Source: Candidatus Lumbricidiphila eiseniae | GTDB lineage: Bacteria; Actinomycetota; Actinomycetes; Actinomycetales; Microbacteriaceae | Reading direction: 5' to 3' | DNA: 64,000 nt | Assembly (NCBI GenBank): GCA_002529645.1 | Contig: NAEP01000046.1 | Span: 1-64,000, forward strand | Shown: one piece after another, positions 42,487 through 52,017 of the stretch | Numbering within the stretch: the first letter of the stretch is position 1 | Layout: the number at the start of each line of letters is the position of its first letter | Notes under the pieces: model-generated | What the model was told of the DNA's origin: nothing | The model's database searches: none | What the model saw: only the letters and a program-made list of their open reading frames with translations | Program-made: the position numbers and the translations under genes

Positions 42487-42524
42487 TAGGCTGCCGGGGG
42501 ACGCCGAACTCCCAAGGAGGATCC
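42487..42524 (+). promoter_or_regulatory. rnj promoter and ribosome-binding site
   Basis: TAGGCT (42487-42492) lies 32 bases before ATG 42525, and CCAAGGAGG sits 6 bases before that ATG, so this gene has a normal short leader. Confidence 0.5.
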
Positions 42525-44237
42525 ATGCCGGACACCCACACCACCCAGCCCGCCGCCGCCGAACGCGATGGACCGAGCGACCCGCCGTCGCTCGAGCGGG
42601 GAACGCTTCGAATCATCCCGATTGGCGGTCTCGGCGAAATAGGTCGCAACATGACCAGCTTCGAGATTGACGGCAAGATCCTCATAGTTGACTGTGGGGT
42701 ACTCTTCCCCGAAGAACACCAGCCCGGGGTTGACCTTATCCTGCCCGATTTTGGTTTTCTGAAGGAACGGCTTGATGACATTCTCGGGATCGTGCTCACG
42801 CACGGACACGAAGACCACATTGGGGGAGTGCCGTACCTGCTCAAACTGCGCGACGACATCCCGTTAATCGGCTCACAGCTCACGCTCGCGCTCGTCGAAG
42901 CAAAACTAAAGGAACACCGGATCAAGCCCTACAGCCTGACCGTGCGCGAGGGAGAACAGGAAAAAATCGGGCCGTTCAACCTCGAGTTTGTCGCTGTGAA
43001 CCACTCTATTCCCGACGCGCTCGCGGTGGCGATCAGCACTGCGGGTGGCACCGCGCTTGTAACCGGCGATTTCAAGATGGACCAACTGCCACTCGACGGG
43101 CGACTCACCGATCTGCGCGAGTTTGCGCGACTGGGTGTTCGAGGCATTGATGTTTTTCTCGTTGATTCCACCAACGCGGATGTTCCGGGGTTCACGCCTC
43201 TCGAACGCTCCATCGGCCCGGTGCTCGATGAGGTTATTGCGCGCGCCCCGCGCCGCGTGATCGTCGCGAGCTTCTCGAGTCACGTGCACCGCGTGCAGCA
43301 GGTGCTGGATGCCGCGCACGCACACGGTCGCCGGGTGGCGCTGCTCGGCCGGAGCATGGTGCGCAACATGGGCATTGCCGCTGACCTCGGCTACCTCACT
43401 GTGCCACCCGGCGTGCTCATCGATTACGTGAAGGCAGGGGACATCCCTGACAACAAGATTGTCTTCATGTCGACCGGCTCGCAGGGGGAGCCGATGGCGG
43501 TGCTCTCGCGGATGGCGAACAACGATCATCAGATCGAGGTGGGGGAGGGCGACACGGTTATCCTCGCGTCGAGCCTTATTCCCGGCAACGAGAATGCGGT
43601 GTATCGGGTCATTGATCGACTCACGAAGCTCGGGGCGAACGTTGTGCACAAAGGCAACGCGAAGGTGCATGTGTCTGGTCACGCGGCATCCGGCGAATTG
43701 CTCTACTGTTACAACATTGTCAAGCCGAAAAACGTGCTGCCGATTCACGGCGAATATCGGCACCTGTTTGCGAACGCGAAGCTTGCGCGCGAAACCGGAG
43801 TGCCTGAGCGCAACACATTCCTCGGTGAAAACGGCTCGGTCTATGATCTGCGCGACGGCCTCATGCGGCAGAGCGGGCAACTCGATCTCGGGTTTGTGTA
43901 CGTGGATGGCTCGACTGTCGGCGAGATCACCGATGCTGACCTGAAAGACCGCCGCATTCTCGGCGAAGAGGGGTTCATCTCGGTCATTGTGGTGGTGGAT
44001 GCCGCGACCGGTCGCGTTATTACAGGACCCGAGATCCATGCTCGCGGGTTTGCGGAGGATGAATCTGTGTTCGACGACGTCAAACCGCGGATTATCGCGG
44101 CGCTTGCCGAAGCAGCGCACAACGGGGTGCGCGACCCGCATGCGCTGTCACAGGTGGTGCGACGGGTGCTTGGTGGCTGGGTGAATCGACGACTGCGCCG
44201 TCGCCCGATGCTTGTGCCGCTGGTGATTGCGGCGTAG
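42525..44237 (+). CDS. rnj: Ribonuclease J
   Basis: 570 residues from ATG 42525 (AAGGAGG upstream). Metallo-beta-lactamase and beta-CASP fold: LTHGHEDHIGGVPYLLK (HxHxDH zinc motif), VTGDFKMDQLP, VDSTNADVPGFTPLE, VASFSSHVHRVQQVLDAA, STGSQGEPMAVLSRMA and HVSGHAASGELLY. The C-terminal domain follows from about residue 460. 5'-3' exonuclease and endonuclease for RNA decay and rRNA processing. The dapA-rnj-ftsK order is typical of actinobacteria. Confidence 0.97.
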   Translation: MPDTHTTQPAAAERDGPSDPPSLERGTLRIIPIGGLGEIGRNMTSFEIDGKILIVDCGVLFPEEHQPGVDLILPDFGFLKERLDDILGIVLTHGHEDHIGGVPYLLKLRDDIPLIGSQLTLALVEAKLKEHRIKPYSLTVREGEQEKIGPFNLEFVAVNHSIPDALAVAISTAGGTALVTGDFKMDQLPLDGRLTDLREFARLGVRGIDVFLVDSTNADVPGFTPLERSIGPVLDEVIARAPRRVIVASFSSHVHRVQQVLDAAHAHGRRVALLGRSMVRNMGIAADLGYLTVPPGVLIDYVKAGDIPDNKIVFMSTGSQGEPMAVLSRMANNDHQIEVGEGDTVILASSLIPGNENAVYRVIDRLTKLGANVVHKGNAKVHVSGHAASGELLYCYNIVKPKNVLPIHGEYRHLFANAKLARETGVPERNTFLGENGSVYDLRDGLMRQSGQLDLGFVYVDGSTVGEITDADLKDRRILGEEGFISVIVVVDAATGRVITGPEIHARGFAEDESVFDDVKPRIIAALAEAAHNGVRDPHALSQVVRRVLGGWVNRRLRRRPMLVPLVIAA

Positions 44238-44271
44238 GCAGGCACCAGACCGTCTGGTGTGTGATCGCAGG

Positions 44272-44360
44272 GTTCCGGGCACGGGCACACTGACCGGGCA
44301 GTTTCCGGACGAGGAAGGACTCTCGGTCGCGCGTTCCGGGCACGGGCACACTGACCGGGC
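44272..44360. repeat. Two identical 28-bp repeats, 61-bp period, after rnj
   Basis: Copies 44272-44299 and 44333-44360 are identical over 28 bp, with a 33-bp unrelated spacer between. First of two different repeat pairs in the 307-bp gap between rnj and ftsK, which holds no gene. Confidence 0.92.
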
Positions 44361-44421
44361 TGTCTGTGGGTGTGATCACGGGCGGTTTCCTCGAGCGTGC
44401 CGCGCACGTCGATGATCTTGA

Positions 44422-44508
44422 GTGATCGCTGACACTCGCGGGCGGCTCTGTGCGTCCGACACCGCGGATATTTGCAACTTCGTGATCGCTGACACTCGCG
44501 GGCGGCTC
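44422..44508. repeat. Two identical 27-bp repeats, 60-bp period, before ftsK
   Basis: Copies 44422-44448 and 44482-44508 are identical over 27 bp with a 33-bp spacer. The sequence is unrelated to the pair at 44272 apart from a GGGC element. Confidence 0.92.
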
Positions 44509-44532
44509 CCTCCCGGTGTCGGTGGTGCGACA

Positions 44533-44538
44533 TAACAT
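44533..44538 (+). promoter_or_regulatory. Leaderless -10 box of ftsK
   Basis: TAACAT, six bases (GTGAGC), ATG 44545. A GTG at 44539 in the same frame would leave no room, so 44545 is preferred. Confidence 0.6.
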
Positions 44539-44544
44539 GTGAGC

Positions 44545-47500
44545 ATGGCTACCCGTCCTTCAACGGGCGCGCGCGCCGCTAGCCCGACAGGACGCGGCAC
44601 GCGCCCCGCTTCCTCGTCCCCCCGCAAGCCCGCGAAGGCAAAGTTGGCCACTTCTGAGCCGGAAGCGGTGGCACCGGGGCCGTCTGTGCTTGCGCGCGCG
44701 TGGATGTCTCTCGCGCACGTCACGGGTGGTGCTGCGCGGGCGCTCGGCCCCGAGGTGCTGCAAAAGGAAGAGCGCCGCGACGGTGGTCCCTTTTTTCTGG
44801 TCCTGCTCGCGATCGCCGGGGCCATCGTCGAGTGGTTCCTCATTAACGAATCGGTCGCGCGCACGGTGAACTCGTGGACCTTTGGTGCTCTCCTCGGCCG
44901 TGTCTCGTTTGTCTTGCCGGTGGTCATGCTGCTGTTTGCCATCTGGTGGTTTCGGCACCCCAGTTCGGTGCATGACAACACGCGTATTGGTATTGGGCTT
45001 GGACTGGTGCTTGTGGCATCCGCCACTCTCTGTCACATTTACAGTGGCCGGCCGGCACCCACGGCGGGCATGGTTACCCTCTCCCGGGCCGGTGGCATAT
45101 GTGGCTGGATGGTTGGGCAACCGCTTGTTCTCTTGCTCGCACCGGTCGGGGCGACGGCGGTGACGGCGCTGCTGCTGCTGCTGTCTGTGCTCATTATTAC
45201 CAAAACACCACCGACCCGGATTCCGGCACGGATGCGCGAACTGTATGCGTGGTTATTCGGGGCTCCTCCGGCGCTGGTGCCGACCGACGCCGATTCGGTG
45301 GTGATGACCCAGTCGGGGGTGCGCGTTCCCACGGTTCTGTCTGCCCCGACAAAACCAACCTGGCGGGACCGCCGTCAGGCCGCTCGACTTCGCCGTCTCG
45401 AAGAGGCTGGTGCGCGCGAGGCCGCACGATCAGCGCGCGCGCGCGCCGGTCGGGATGGTCTCGGTGGTGATGATTGTGACGACCATCTCGAGGGCGATAC
45501 TGCGGGCACGAGTGGCCCGTTGCCGTGGTGGCGACAGAAAGACGCGCCATCCGGTGCGGTTGATGTGCCGTCGGCACTCGATGGCATTACGGCCATGCTC
45601 GGTCCCGCTTCGGCGTCAACCGAAGGAAGCTTTGAGACGCCCATTGAGGGCGCGCACGCGTCTTCGATTCGTGGCACTGCTGCCGGTCACACCGCTGCTG
45701 TGATCGGCGGGGCTGGCATGCCGGTCAGTGCGCGACCAGCACCCGGTGGGCTCACCGGCGTGCACAATGACCTGCAGCGCGCAGAAGCTGTTCTGCACGG
45801 TCTCAGTGATCTGCCCGATCGGAGCCGCACCGGACTGCGAGGAGACGACGGCGGAGCAACATCCATGCTCGAAGTGTTTGATCCGCAGACGGGTGTGGGG
45901 AACATTCTGCCAGCCGCTGCCGCGGGTGTCGGCGGTGTGGGGAGCGGGATCAGCGTGGCGGGTGCGGGCGTCGGCGCGGCTGTGGGCGGTATCGCAACTG
46001 CGGGCGTCAGTGCAACTGCGACACACGGTGATCTCTCGGCTGCTGCTGAGGCCCAGGAGGTGACCTCCGCTGGGCTGGCGTCTGCACCGGGCAGTCCGCT
46101 GAACAGCCACTACTTTTTGCCCGATGCATCCGAGCTGGCTCTCGGCCAGCCAGCCAAGAAGCATTCTGCCGTAAATGACGAGGTTGTGCGGCAAATCACC
46201 GAGGTGCTCGACCAGTTTGGGGTCGATGCGAAGGTCACCGGGTTTTCACGAGGCCCCACCGTCACTCAGTATGAGATCGAACTCGGACCGGGTGTCAAAG
46301 TGGAGCGGGTGACCGCGCTGTCGAAGAATGTGGCTTACGCTGTGGCATCCAATGAGATTCGAATTCTCTCCCCGATCCCGGGTAAGAGCGCGATTGGGGT
46401 GGAAATTCCCAACACTGACCGAGAGATTGTCACGCTCGGTGACGTGCTGCGGTCTCCGGTGTCGGTGGGAGCGGCCCATCCGATGACCATCGGGATGGGC
46501 AAGGATGTCGGCGGCGGCTACGTTATCGCCAACCTCGCGAAAATGCCGCACCTTCTGGTTGCGGGCTCCACCGGTTCCGGAAAGTCCAGCTTCATCAACT
46601 CGATGATCACATCGGTGCTGATGCGGGCGCGCCCATCGGAGGTGCGCATGGTGCTCATCGACCCGAAACGTGTCGAACTTGCACCCTACGCGGGGGTGCC
46701 GCACCTGATCACTCCGATCATCACGAACGCGAAGAAGGCTGCCGAGGCTTTGCAGTGGGTCGTAAAAGAAATGGATATGCGCTACGACGACCTTGCGTCG
46801 TTTGGGTTCCGCCACATTGACGACTTCAATGCCGCTGTGCGAAAGCACGAAATTGTGTTGCCTGCGGGTTCGGAGCGCAGGCTGACCCCGTATCCCTACC
46901 TGCTTGTCGTGGTCGATGAACTCGCCGATCTTATGATGGTCGCGCCGCGCGACGTGGAAGATTCGATCGTGCGCATCACCCAGCTTGCACGGGCGTCAGG
47001 CATTCACCTGGTGCTCGCCACCCAGAGACCCTCGGTTGATGTTGTGACCGGACTGATTAAGGCGAATGTTCCCTCTCGGCTGGCTTTCGCGGTGACGAGT
47101 GTGACCGACTCGCGAGTCATTTTGGACCAACCGGGAGCTGACAAGCTCATTGGTCAGGGAGACGGGCTGTTCCTGCCAATGGGAGCCTCGAAGGCGGTGC
47201 GGGTGCAGGGTGCCTGGGTGAGCGAGGCGGAAATCGACCGTGTTGTCAAACACGTTACCCAGCAGGCTCGACCAGAATATCGGGCTGACGTGCAGGCAGT
47301 GATCGAACGAAAAGAGATTGACGCGGACATCGGTGACGATCTTGAACTGTTGCTCGCCGCCGCCGAACTGGTGGTGTCAACCCAGTTTGGTTCCACCTCC
47401 ATGTTGCAGCGAAAGCTGCGCGTTGGGTTCGCGAAGGCCGGACGACTGATGGATTTGCTGGAATCACGCGAGATCGTCGGGCCCTCGGAGGGTTCAAAAG

Positions 47501-47721
47501 CGCGTGATGTGCTCGTGACTGTCGAACAGTTGCCGGGAGTGCTCGCACGATTGCGAGGTGCTGGTCCCGTGGTGGAGAACAGCGGTGGTGGCAATGCGGG
47601 GGCGGACACCACCGCGGAGCGGCCTGCCGATCTTGGGCAGGACGATTTTGAGGCGGCAGCTGAGCACGAGGTCGGTGCATCCTCCGAGGATGCCTGGAGC
47701 TTGACCGGACGCGACCAGTGA
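44545..47721 (+). CDS. ftsK: DNA translocase FtsK/SpoIIIE
   Basis: 1058 residues. The N-terminal part has four membrane segments (about residues 85-225). A low-complexity Gly/Ala-rich linker runs to about residue 525. The C-terminal motor has [18 protein letters not shown] (Walker A), [13 protein letters not shown] (Walker B), and [20 protein letters not shown], and ends with a winged-helix gamma domain ([17 protein letters not shown]) that reads polarity sequences. It pumps chromosomal DNA during division. Overlaps pgsA by 4 bp (GTGA). Confidence 0.97.
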   Translation: MATRPSTGARAASPTGRGTRPASSSPRKPAKAKLATSEPEAVAPGPSVLARAWMSLAHVTGGAARALGPEVLQKEERRDGGPFFLVLLAIAGAIVEWFLINESVARTVNSWTFGALLGRVSFVLPVVMLLFAIWWFRHPSSVHDNTRIGIGLGLVLVASATLCHIYSGRPAPTAGMVTLSRAGGICGWMVGQPLVLLLAPVGATAVTALLLLLSVLIITKTPPTRIPARMRELYAWLFGAPPALVPTDADSVVMTQSGVRVPTVLSAPTKPTWRDRRQAARLRRLEEAGAREAARSARARAGRDGLGGDDCDDHLEGDTAGTSGPLPWWRQKDAPSGAVDVPSALDGITAMLGPASASTEGSFETPIEGAHASSIRGTAAGHTAAVIGGAGMPVSARPAPGGLTGVHNDLQRAEAVLHGLSDLPDRSRTGLRGDDGGATSMLEVFDPQTGVGNILPAAAAGVGGVGSGISVAGAGVGAAVGGIATAGVSATATHGDLSAAAEAQEVTSAGLASAPGSPLNSHYFLPDASELALGQPAKKHSAVNDEVVRQITEVLDQFGVDAKVTGFSRGPTVTQYEIELGPGVKVERVTALSKNVAYAVASNEIRILSPIPGKSAIGVEIPNTDREIVTLGDVLRSPVSVGAAHPMTIGMGKDVGGGYVIANLAKMPHLLVAGSTGSGKSSFINSMITSVLMRARPSEVRMVLIDPKRVELAPYAGVPHLITPIITNAKKAAEALQWVVKEMDMRYDDLASFGFRHIDDFNAAVRKHEIVLPAGSERRLTPYPYLLVVVDELADLMMVAPRDVEDSIVRITQLARASGIHLVLATQRPSVDVVTGLIKANVPSRLAFAVTSVTDSRVILDQPGADKLIGQGDGLFLPMGASKAVRVQGAWVSEAEIDRVVKHVTQQARPEYRADVQAVIERKEIDADIGDDLELLLAAAELVVSTQFGSTSMLQRKLRVGFAKAGRLMDLLESREIVGPSEGSKARDVLVTVEQLPGVLARLRGAGPVVENSGGGNAGADTTAERPADLGQDDFEAAAEHEVGASSEDAWSLTGRDQ

Positions 47722-48278
47722 CCAGCAACCTCAACCTGCCCAACACCATCACGATGGTGCGAATTTTTATTGCTCCGTTGTGTTTCTGGCTGCTGCTGAC
47801 CGACGCCGGTCGTGACGGCGCGCAGCGCTGGTTGGCTGTTGTTCTCTTTGTCACCGCGATTCTGACCGATGGTCTCGACGGCTACATCGCCCGGTCCCGC
47901 GGGCTGGTGACCGATCTCGGAAAGATTCTTGACCCGATCGCCGACAAGCTGCTCACCAGCGGTGCGCTCGTCTGTCTCTCAATCCTCGGCGAGTTACCGT
48001 GGTTGATCACCGCGATCGTGATTGTCCGCGAGGTGGGAATCACAGTCTGGCGTTTCTTTGAGCTGCGCCGCGGCCGCGTGCTGCCCGCAACATCCGGTGG
48101 CAAAACCAAAACTGTTGTGCAGGCCATTGCGATCACATTCGCCCTGGCACCGTTGTGGCACGTACTGGGTGACTGGATCAGTGGCGTCAATACCGGGCTC
48201 ATGATGGTGGCTGTCATCCTCACGGTGTGGTCGGGGGCGCAGTACTTGCGGGATGCCGCGCGGCAGGGCCGAGGGTGA
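47718..48278 (+). CDS. pgsA: CDP-diacylglycerol-glycerol-3-phosphate 3-phosphatidyltransferase
   Basis: 186 residues, GTG start overlapping the ftsK stop. CDP-alcohol phosphatidyltransferase motif in [27 protein letters not shown] (read in parts: DG..G..AR......G..LD...D), with about five membrane segments. First committed step of phosphatidylglycerol synthesis at the membrane. The neighbour order ftsK-pgsA-cinA is conserved in the phylum. Confidence 0.96.
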   Translation: MTSNLNLPNTITMVRIFIAPLCFWLLLTDAGRDGAQRWLAVVLFVTAILTDGLDGYIARSRGLVTDLGKILDPIADKLLTSGALVCLSILGELPWLITAIVIVREVGITVWRFFELRRGRVLPATSGGKTKTVVQAIAITFALAPLWHVLGDWISGVNTGLMMVAVILTVWSGAQYLRDAARQGRG

Positions 48279-48315
48279 GCGCTGAGTTGCCTGCTGACTC
48301 CGGCGGTGTGATGGC

Positions 48316-48864
48316 GTGACAGGAATTGACAAGAGCGCCCCCGCACCGGGCGACAGTTGCCCCGCGCTCGAAGAGAGTGCTGCAGAACTCGTGGCGGAAC
48401 TTGCGGCGCGCGGCGCGCGGGTAGCGGTAGCCGAATCACTCACCGGCGGGCTCGTGACGGCGCAGCTTACGGGGATCCCCGGGGCATCCCGGGTATTGAA
48501 CGGCGGCATCGTCGCATACAACACGACGGTGAAGACAACACTGCTCGGAGTTTCCGCAGAGTTGCTCGCCCGATGTGGAGCGGTGAACACCGACGTGGCC
48601 CGGCAGATGGCAGTGGGTGTCTGTCGGGCATTGGCGGTGTCAGGCAGGCCGAGCGAACTGGGAATTTCGACGACCGGCGTCGCCGGACCCGCCCCGCAGG
48701 ATGGTGTGAATCCCGGTGTTGTGTTTCTCGGAATAGCGTGGCGCGGTGGAGTTCGGGCCATCCCACTGTCTCTCTCGGGAGACCGGGCTGAGATTCGAAC
48801 CGCCGCAACGGCGGCGGCAATCACCGAAGCACTGCGTGCGGTACGAATGCCCGTAACACGGTGA
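48316..48864 (+). CDS. CinA C-terminal domain (nicotinamide mononucleotide deamidase-type) protein
   Basis: 182 residues with GTG start. Contains VAVAESLTGGLVTAQLTGIPGAS and NGGIVAYNTTVKTTLLGV, then STTGVAGPAPQDGVNPG and VFLGIAWRGG, all CinA-C. It has only the C-terminal domain, not the N-terminal MoCF domain. In other bacteria this domain deamidates NMN. The usual CinA-RecA linkage is kept. Confidence 0.93.
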   Translation: MTGIDKSAPAPGDSCPALEESAAELVAELAARGARVAVAESLTGGLVTAQLTGIPGASRVLNGGIVAYNTTVKTTLLGVSAELLARCGAVNTDVARQMAVGVCRALAVSGRPSELGISTTGVAGPAPQDGVNPGVVFLGIAWRGGVRAIPLSLSGDRAEIRTAATAAAITEALRAVRMPVTR

Positions 48865-49022
48865 CAACTTAGGGGAATACGGCACAGGGTCAGCCTGTTG
48901 CAAGGTTACACAGTGTGAAAATCACGGCTGTCAGAAGATTCGCCGCTAGGGTTAACGCTAGTGACATCGGGTAGAATTGCGCACCGTTGGCTGATAACGG
49001 CCGCAGCAGAAGGAGGGTTTCC

Positions 49023-49331
49023 ATGGTTCTGGTCCGACAGGAAATCGGTGATGTGCTGAGGGACTTCCGCCTGCAAAAAGGCCGTACGCTTCGGCAGGTC
49101 GCGTCGAAGGCAAGCGTGGCACTCGGGTACCTCAGCGAGGTAGAGCGTGGGCAAAAGGAGGCATCGAGCGAGATTTTGGCCTCAGTTGCCGATGCACTTG
49201 ACACGCCGATCTCGGTAATCATGCACGAGGTCGGTGACCGAATCGCGGTGCTTGAGGGGCTGTCCGTGGTTCCTGACAGCCTGCCTGATTCGCTTGTTGC
49301 GGAGTTTGACGCCAACCTCATGCTCCGTTGA
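49023..49331 (+). CDS. clgR: XRE-family regulator, ClgR-like
   Basis: 102 residues from ATG 49023 (AAGGAGGG seven nt upstream). The helix-turn-helix is in LRDFRLQKGRTLRQVASKAS and VALGYLSEVERGQKEASSEIL; size and position between cinA and recA match ClgR, which activates clp protease and stress genes in other actinobacteria. A TAGAAT -10-like box lies at 48972. The terminal LMLR lacks the Ala-Ala end that makes ClgR a Clp substrate in relatives. Confidence 0.85.
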   Translation: MVLVRQEIGDVLRDFRLQKGRTLRQVASKASVALGYLSEVERGQKEASSEILASVADALDTPISVIMHEVGDRIAVLEGLSVVPDSLPDSLVAEFDANLMLR

Positions 49332-49369
49332 GCGGTGGTTCGGTGGAGGTAGCCTCGTTGAGCGGTAGC
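49326..49369. repeat. Short direct repeat over the clgR stop, 30-bp step
   Basis: CGTTGAGCGGT occurs at 49326 and 49356; the first contains the clgR TGA (49329-49331). The 30-bp step is half that of the other loci. Confidence 0.6.
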
Positions 49370-49374
49370 TCACA

Positions 49375-49611
49375 GTGAAGCTCAGTGAGCTCCAACTCGC
49401 GGTGGAGGAGGAATTCGGGTCCGCATACGGTGCTGTTGTTCTTAGCGATGTCGTACTGGCAGAACTCGGGTCACGCACTGCACGGGAGGCGCTTGACCGC
49501 GGTATTCCGGCCCGAGAGGTGTGGCTCGCTCTGTGCCGAGCAATGGATGTCCCGGACTCTCGCCGTCATGGCGCTGGCCGTCGCACTCCGCGCCCGGGCG
49601 TGTCGCTGTAA
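49375..49611 (+). CDS. DUF3046-family protein
   Basis: 78 residues with GTG start. Matches the small actinobacterial DUF3046 family: LSELQLAVEEEFGSAYGAVVL, ELGSRTAREALDRGIPAREVW and LCRAMDVP. Always found next to recA in these bacteria; function unknown. The last third (SRRHGAGRRTPRPGVSL) is longer than in most members. Its TAA stop touches the first copy of a 61-bp-period repeat, so the tail may have changed when that repeat formed. Confidence 0.88.
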   Translation: MKLSELQLAVEEEFGSAYGAVVLSDVVLAELGSRTAREALDRGIPAREVWLALCRAMDVPDSRRHGAGRRTPRPGVSL

Positions 49612-49754
49612 TCTTTCTCCGACGCGCGGGGAAAATCGCGCTGGTCACCGTCGACGATGTTCCCCTGCAGGATCTTTCTCCGACGCGCGGGGAAAATCGC
49701 GTCGGCGTCGGCGGATTCGCACACAATCTTCCTCCGACACGCGGGGAAAATTCG
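49611..49754. repeat. Three-copy 29-bp repeat over the DUF3046 stop
   Basis: Copies 49611-49639 and 49672-49700 are identical over 29 bp with a 32-bp spacer. A third, slightly diverged copy runs 49726-49754 after a 25-bp gap. The unit has a near-perfect dyad, TTTCTCCG with CGGGGAAA around ACGCG, very like a type I-E CRISPR repeat. The third copy ends at the SOS box of recA. The rest of the 362-bp gap is the recA promoter and leader. Confidence 0.93.
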
Positions 49755-49781
49755 AACGTGTGTTCGTATGTGGCGTAGTGT
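49752..49781 (+). promoter_or_regulatory. recA promoter with SOS box
   Basis: GAAC-GTGT-GTTC (49754-49765) is a perfect match to the actinobacterial LexA site. TCGAAC (49752-49757), an 18-bp spacer and TAGTGT (49776-49781) form the likely promoter, so LexA would cover the -35. The recA leader is about 190 nt. Confidence 0.8.
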
Positions 49782-49973
49782 CCTCCACAGCGGGTATTCC
49801 AAGATCCTTTTCCCCAAGCTGCTGCCGCTCATGTCGTATGTCGGTGGTTGGTTCTACGGTCGAAGTATCAAATTTTCCCCGTCAACCGCCTTGTCACAGG
49901 CACCGTGGGCGTCCGACCCGCTGTGATCCGCTGACAGCCTAGAGGCAGCCGAACCACCGAGAAGGAGCCCATC

Positions 49974-51104
49974 ATGGCAACAACAGACCGCGAAAAAGCA
50001 CTTGAAACCGCCCTAGCGCAAATCGACCGTCAGTTCGGTAAGGGTTCCGTCATGCGTCTGGGGAGCGAAGAGCGTGCCCCGGTTGAGGTCATCCCGACCG
50101 GATCGGTGGCATTGGATGTTGCACTCGGTATTGGCGGGTTACCTCGTGGTCGCATTGTTGAGATATACGGCCCGGAATCGTCGGGTAAGACGACGCTAAC
50201 CCTGCACGCCATCGCGAATGCACAGAATTCTGGCGGAATTGCAGCATTTATCGACGCAGAGCATGCGCTCGACCCCGAATACGCAAAGAAACTTGGCGTT
50301 GATATTGACTCCCTTCTTGTTTCGCAACCTGATACCGGTGAGCAGGCGTTGGAGATCGCGGACATGCTTGTTCGTTCCGGGTCAATTGACCTCGTCGTCA
50401 TCGACTCGGTCGCTGCTCTGGTTCCGCGGGCAGAAATTGAGGGCGAGATGGGTGATTCGCACGTTGGGCTGCAGGCACGCCTCATGTCGCAGGCTCTGCG
50501 CAAGCTGACCGGTGGGCTCAGCCAAACCAACACCACCATGATCTTTATCAACCAGCTGCGTGAAAAAATCGGAGTGTTCTTCGGTAGCCCGGAGACCACA
50601 GCAGGTGGCAAAGCACTCAAGTTTTATGCTTCCGTGCGGTTGGATATTCGCCGCATTGAGACGCTGAAAGACGGTTCCGAGGCGGTGGGGAACCGTACCC
50701 GCGTTAAGGTCGTGAAAAATAAGATGGCCCCGCCGTTCAAGCAGGCCGAATTCGACATTTTGTACGGCATCGGCATTTCGCGCGAGGGTAGCCTCATTGA
50801 CTACGGTGTCGATCAAGGTATCGTGAAGAAGTCCGGTGCGTGGTACACGTATGACGGTGATCAACTTGGGCAGGGCAAAGAGAACGCACGCTCGTTCTTG
50901 CTGCAAAATCCCGATATTGCTGCTGGCATTGAGACGAAGATTCTGCAGCTGCTGGGGATCGGTGCCTCGACCCCTGCCGCGACACCCGCCCCGGTTGCCG
51001 CCGCCGCCAGATCGATAGCAACACCTGCTGGCGGTTCGACACGCACACCACCCTCCTCGAATATTCATTCGAAGGAAAACGCGCTTGAGCGCAAGGGGGC
51101 GTAA
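49974..51104 (+). CDS. recA: Recombinase A
   Basis: 376 residues, ATG start with GAAGGAG seven nt upstream. [19 protein letters not shown] (Walker A), [20 protein letters not shown] and [18 protein letters not shown] are present. No intein. The C-terminal 30 residues are Ala/Pro/Thr-rich. Strand exchange and LexA co-protease. The SOS box upstream implies LexA control. recX overlaps by one base (TAATG). Confidence 0.98.
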   Translation: MATTDREKALETALAQIDRQFGKGSVMRLGSEERAPVEVIPTGSVALDVALGIGGLPRGRIVEIYGPESSGKTTLTLHAIANAQNSGGIAAFIDAEHALDPEYAKKLGVDIDSLLVSQPDTGEQALEIADMLVRSGSIDLVVIDSVAALVPRAEIEGEMGDSHVGLQARLMSQALRKLTGGLSQTNTTMIFINQLREKIGVFFGSPETTAGGKALKFYASVRLDIRRIETLKDGSEAVGNRTRVKVVKNKMAPPFKQAEFDILYGIGISREGSLIDYGVDQGIVKKSGAWYTYDGDQLGQGKENARSFLLQNPDIAAGIETKILQLLGIGASTPAATPAPVAAAARSIATPAGGSTRTPPSSNIHSKENALERKGA

Positions 51105-51814
51105 TGCGCGAGTCACGTTCGATTGCCACGGTGAGCTACCTACCGTGGGTGGTTCGAGAGGCCTCCACACCTGCTGAGATAGGAGGGCACGACCTGTCTG
51201 TTCGTCGTATCAGCTATCCCGGACTCGGTGGCGTGACCCGCTGTGTTGATGAACCTGCCGCTGTGATACCGCACGAGACGGGTGTCGGTGTTCCCAGCAC
51301 TGTTGCCCCGGGCACGGTGAATTCAGGGGCTGCCAAAGATCACGGCGAATCGGTGGAGGAGCGGGTTCTCATTCGGCTCCGCGGTGCGGCGCTGTCTGAA
51401 TACGAGGTTCGTACCTTCATGCGAGTGCACGGTGCTGACGACCCAACCATTGACGATCTGATTGACCGATACCGGCGGTACGGATACCTTGACGATTATC
51501 GACTTGCCGCACAACTCGTGCAGGCGGGACGGGTGCGCCGCGGATTGGGCAACGCGGCACTGTTGCGCGAGGTGGAACGACGAGGCATCCCGAGTGATAT
51601 TGCCCAGACAGCTCTTGATGAGCGCAGTCAGGATGATGAACTCGAGAGTGCCCGAACTCTTGCAGAACGTCGGATGCGACAGCTCGAACGGTTAGACAAG
51701 GTCACTGCGAGCCGACGGCTCACCGCATATCTGCAACGACGGGGCTACTCAGCAGAGCTCGTACAACGCGCGGTAGCATCGGTCATTGCCAGTGACATCT
51801 CTCAGGTTGAATGA
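51104..51814 (+). CDS. recX: Regulatory protein RecX with an unusual N-terminus
   Basis: 236 residues. The conserved RecX part is about residues 85-230: RLRGAALSEYEVRTFMRVHG, YRRYGYLDDYRLAAQLVQ and RRGLGNAALLREVERRGIP, in three-helix repeats. The first 85 residues, with no charged pattern or similarity that I recognise, are an extension. RecX limits RecA filaments. Coupled to recA by the TAATG overlap. Confidence 0.93.
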   Translation: MRESRSIATVSYLPWVVREASTPAEIGGHDLSVRRISYPGLGGVTRCVDEPAAVIPHETGVGVPSTVAPGTVNSGAAKDHGESVEERVLIRLRGAALSEYEVRTFMRVHGADDPTIDDLIDRYRRYGYLDDYRLAAQLVQAGRVRRGLGNAALLREVERRGIPSDIAQTALDERSQDDELESARTLAERRMRQLERLDKVTASRRLTAYLQRRGYSAELVQRAVASVIASDISQVE

Positions 51815-51875
51815 CTGTGAGAGACGGAGACCTCCGATTACATCCTCAGAAAACCACTGACGCTCGCCGAACCAC

Positions 51876-51965
51876 ATGATCGCTCCTCGGCAAGCGGAGA
51901 CACGATCAGGGATATCCTCGCGGCACGCCGAACAGATGATCGCTCCTCGGCAGGCGGAGACACGA
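51876..51965. repeat. Two-copy 30-bp repeat, 60-bp period, between recX and miaB
   Basis: Copies 51876-51905 and 51936-51965 match at 29 of 30 positions. Both are preceded by GCCGAAC at 51866 and 51927 (61-bp step), so the full unit is about 39 bp. Ends of the first copy pair as GATCG/CGATC, with CTCC/GGAG inside. A 9-base piece, TGATCGCTC, recurs at 51994 next to the miaB promoter. Confidence 0.9.
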
Positions 51966-52003
51966 GGTAAGCGGCTGATCACCCACTGTGGCGTGATCGC
52001 TCG

Positions 52004-52009
52004 TAGACT
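52004..52009 (+). promoter_or_regulatory. -10 box of miaB
   Basis: TAGACT, eight bases, ATG 52018. Leaderless or near-leaderless. Confidence 0.5.
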
Positions 52010-52017
52010 GGACGACT

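Noticed and set aside
51811-51840. Extra copy of the 51876 repeat at the recX stop
   Set aside because: Only GACGGAGAC matches and the step is about 70 bp.
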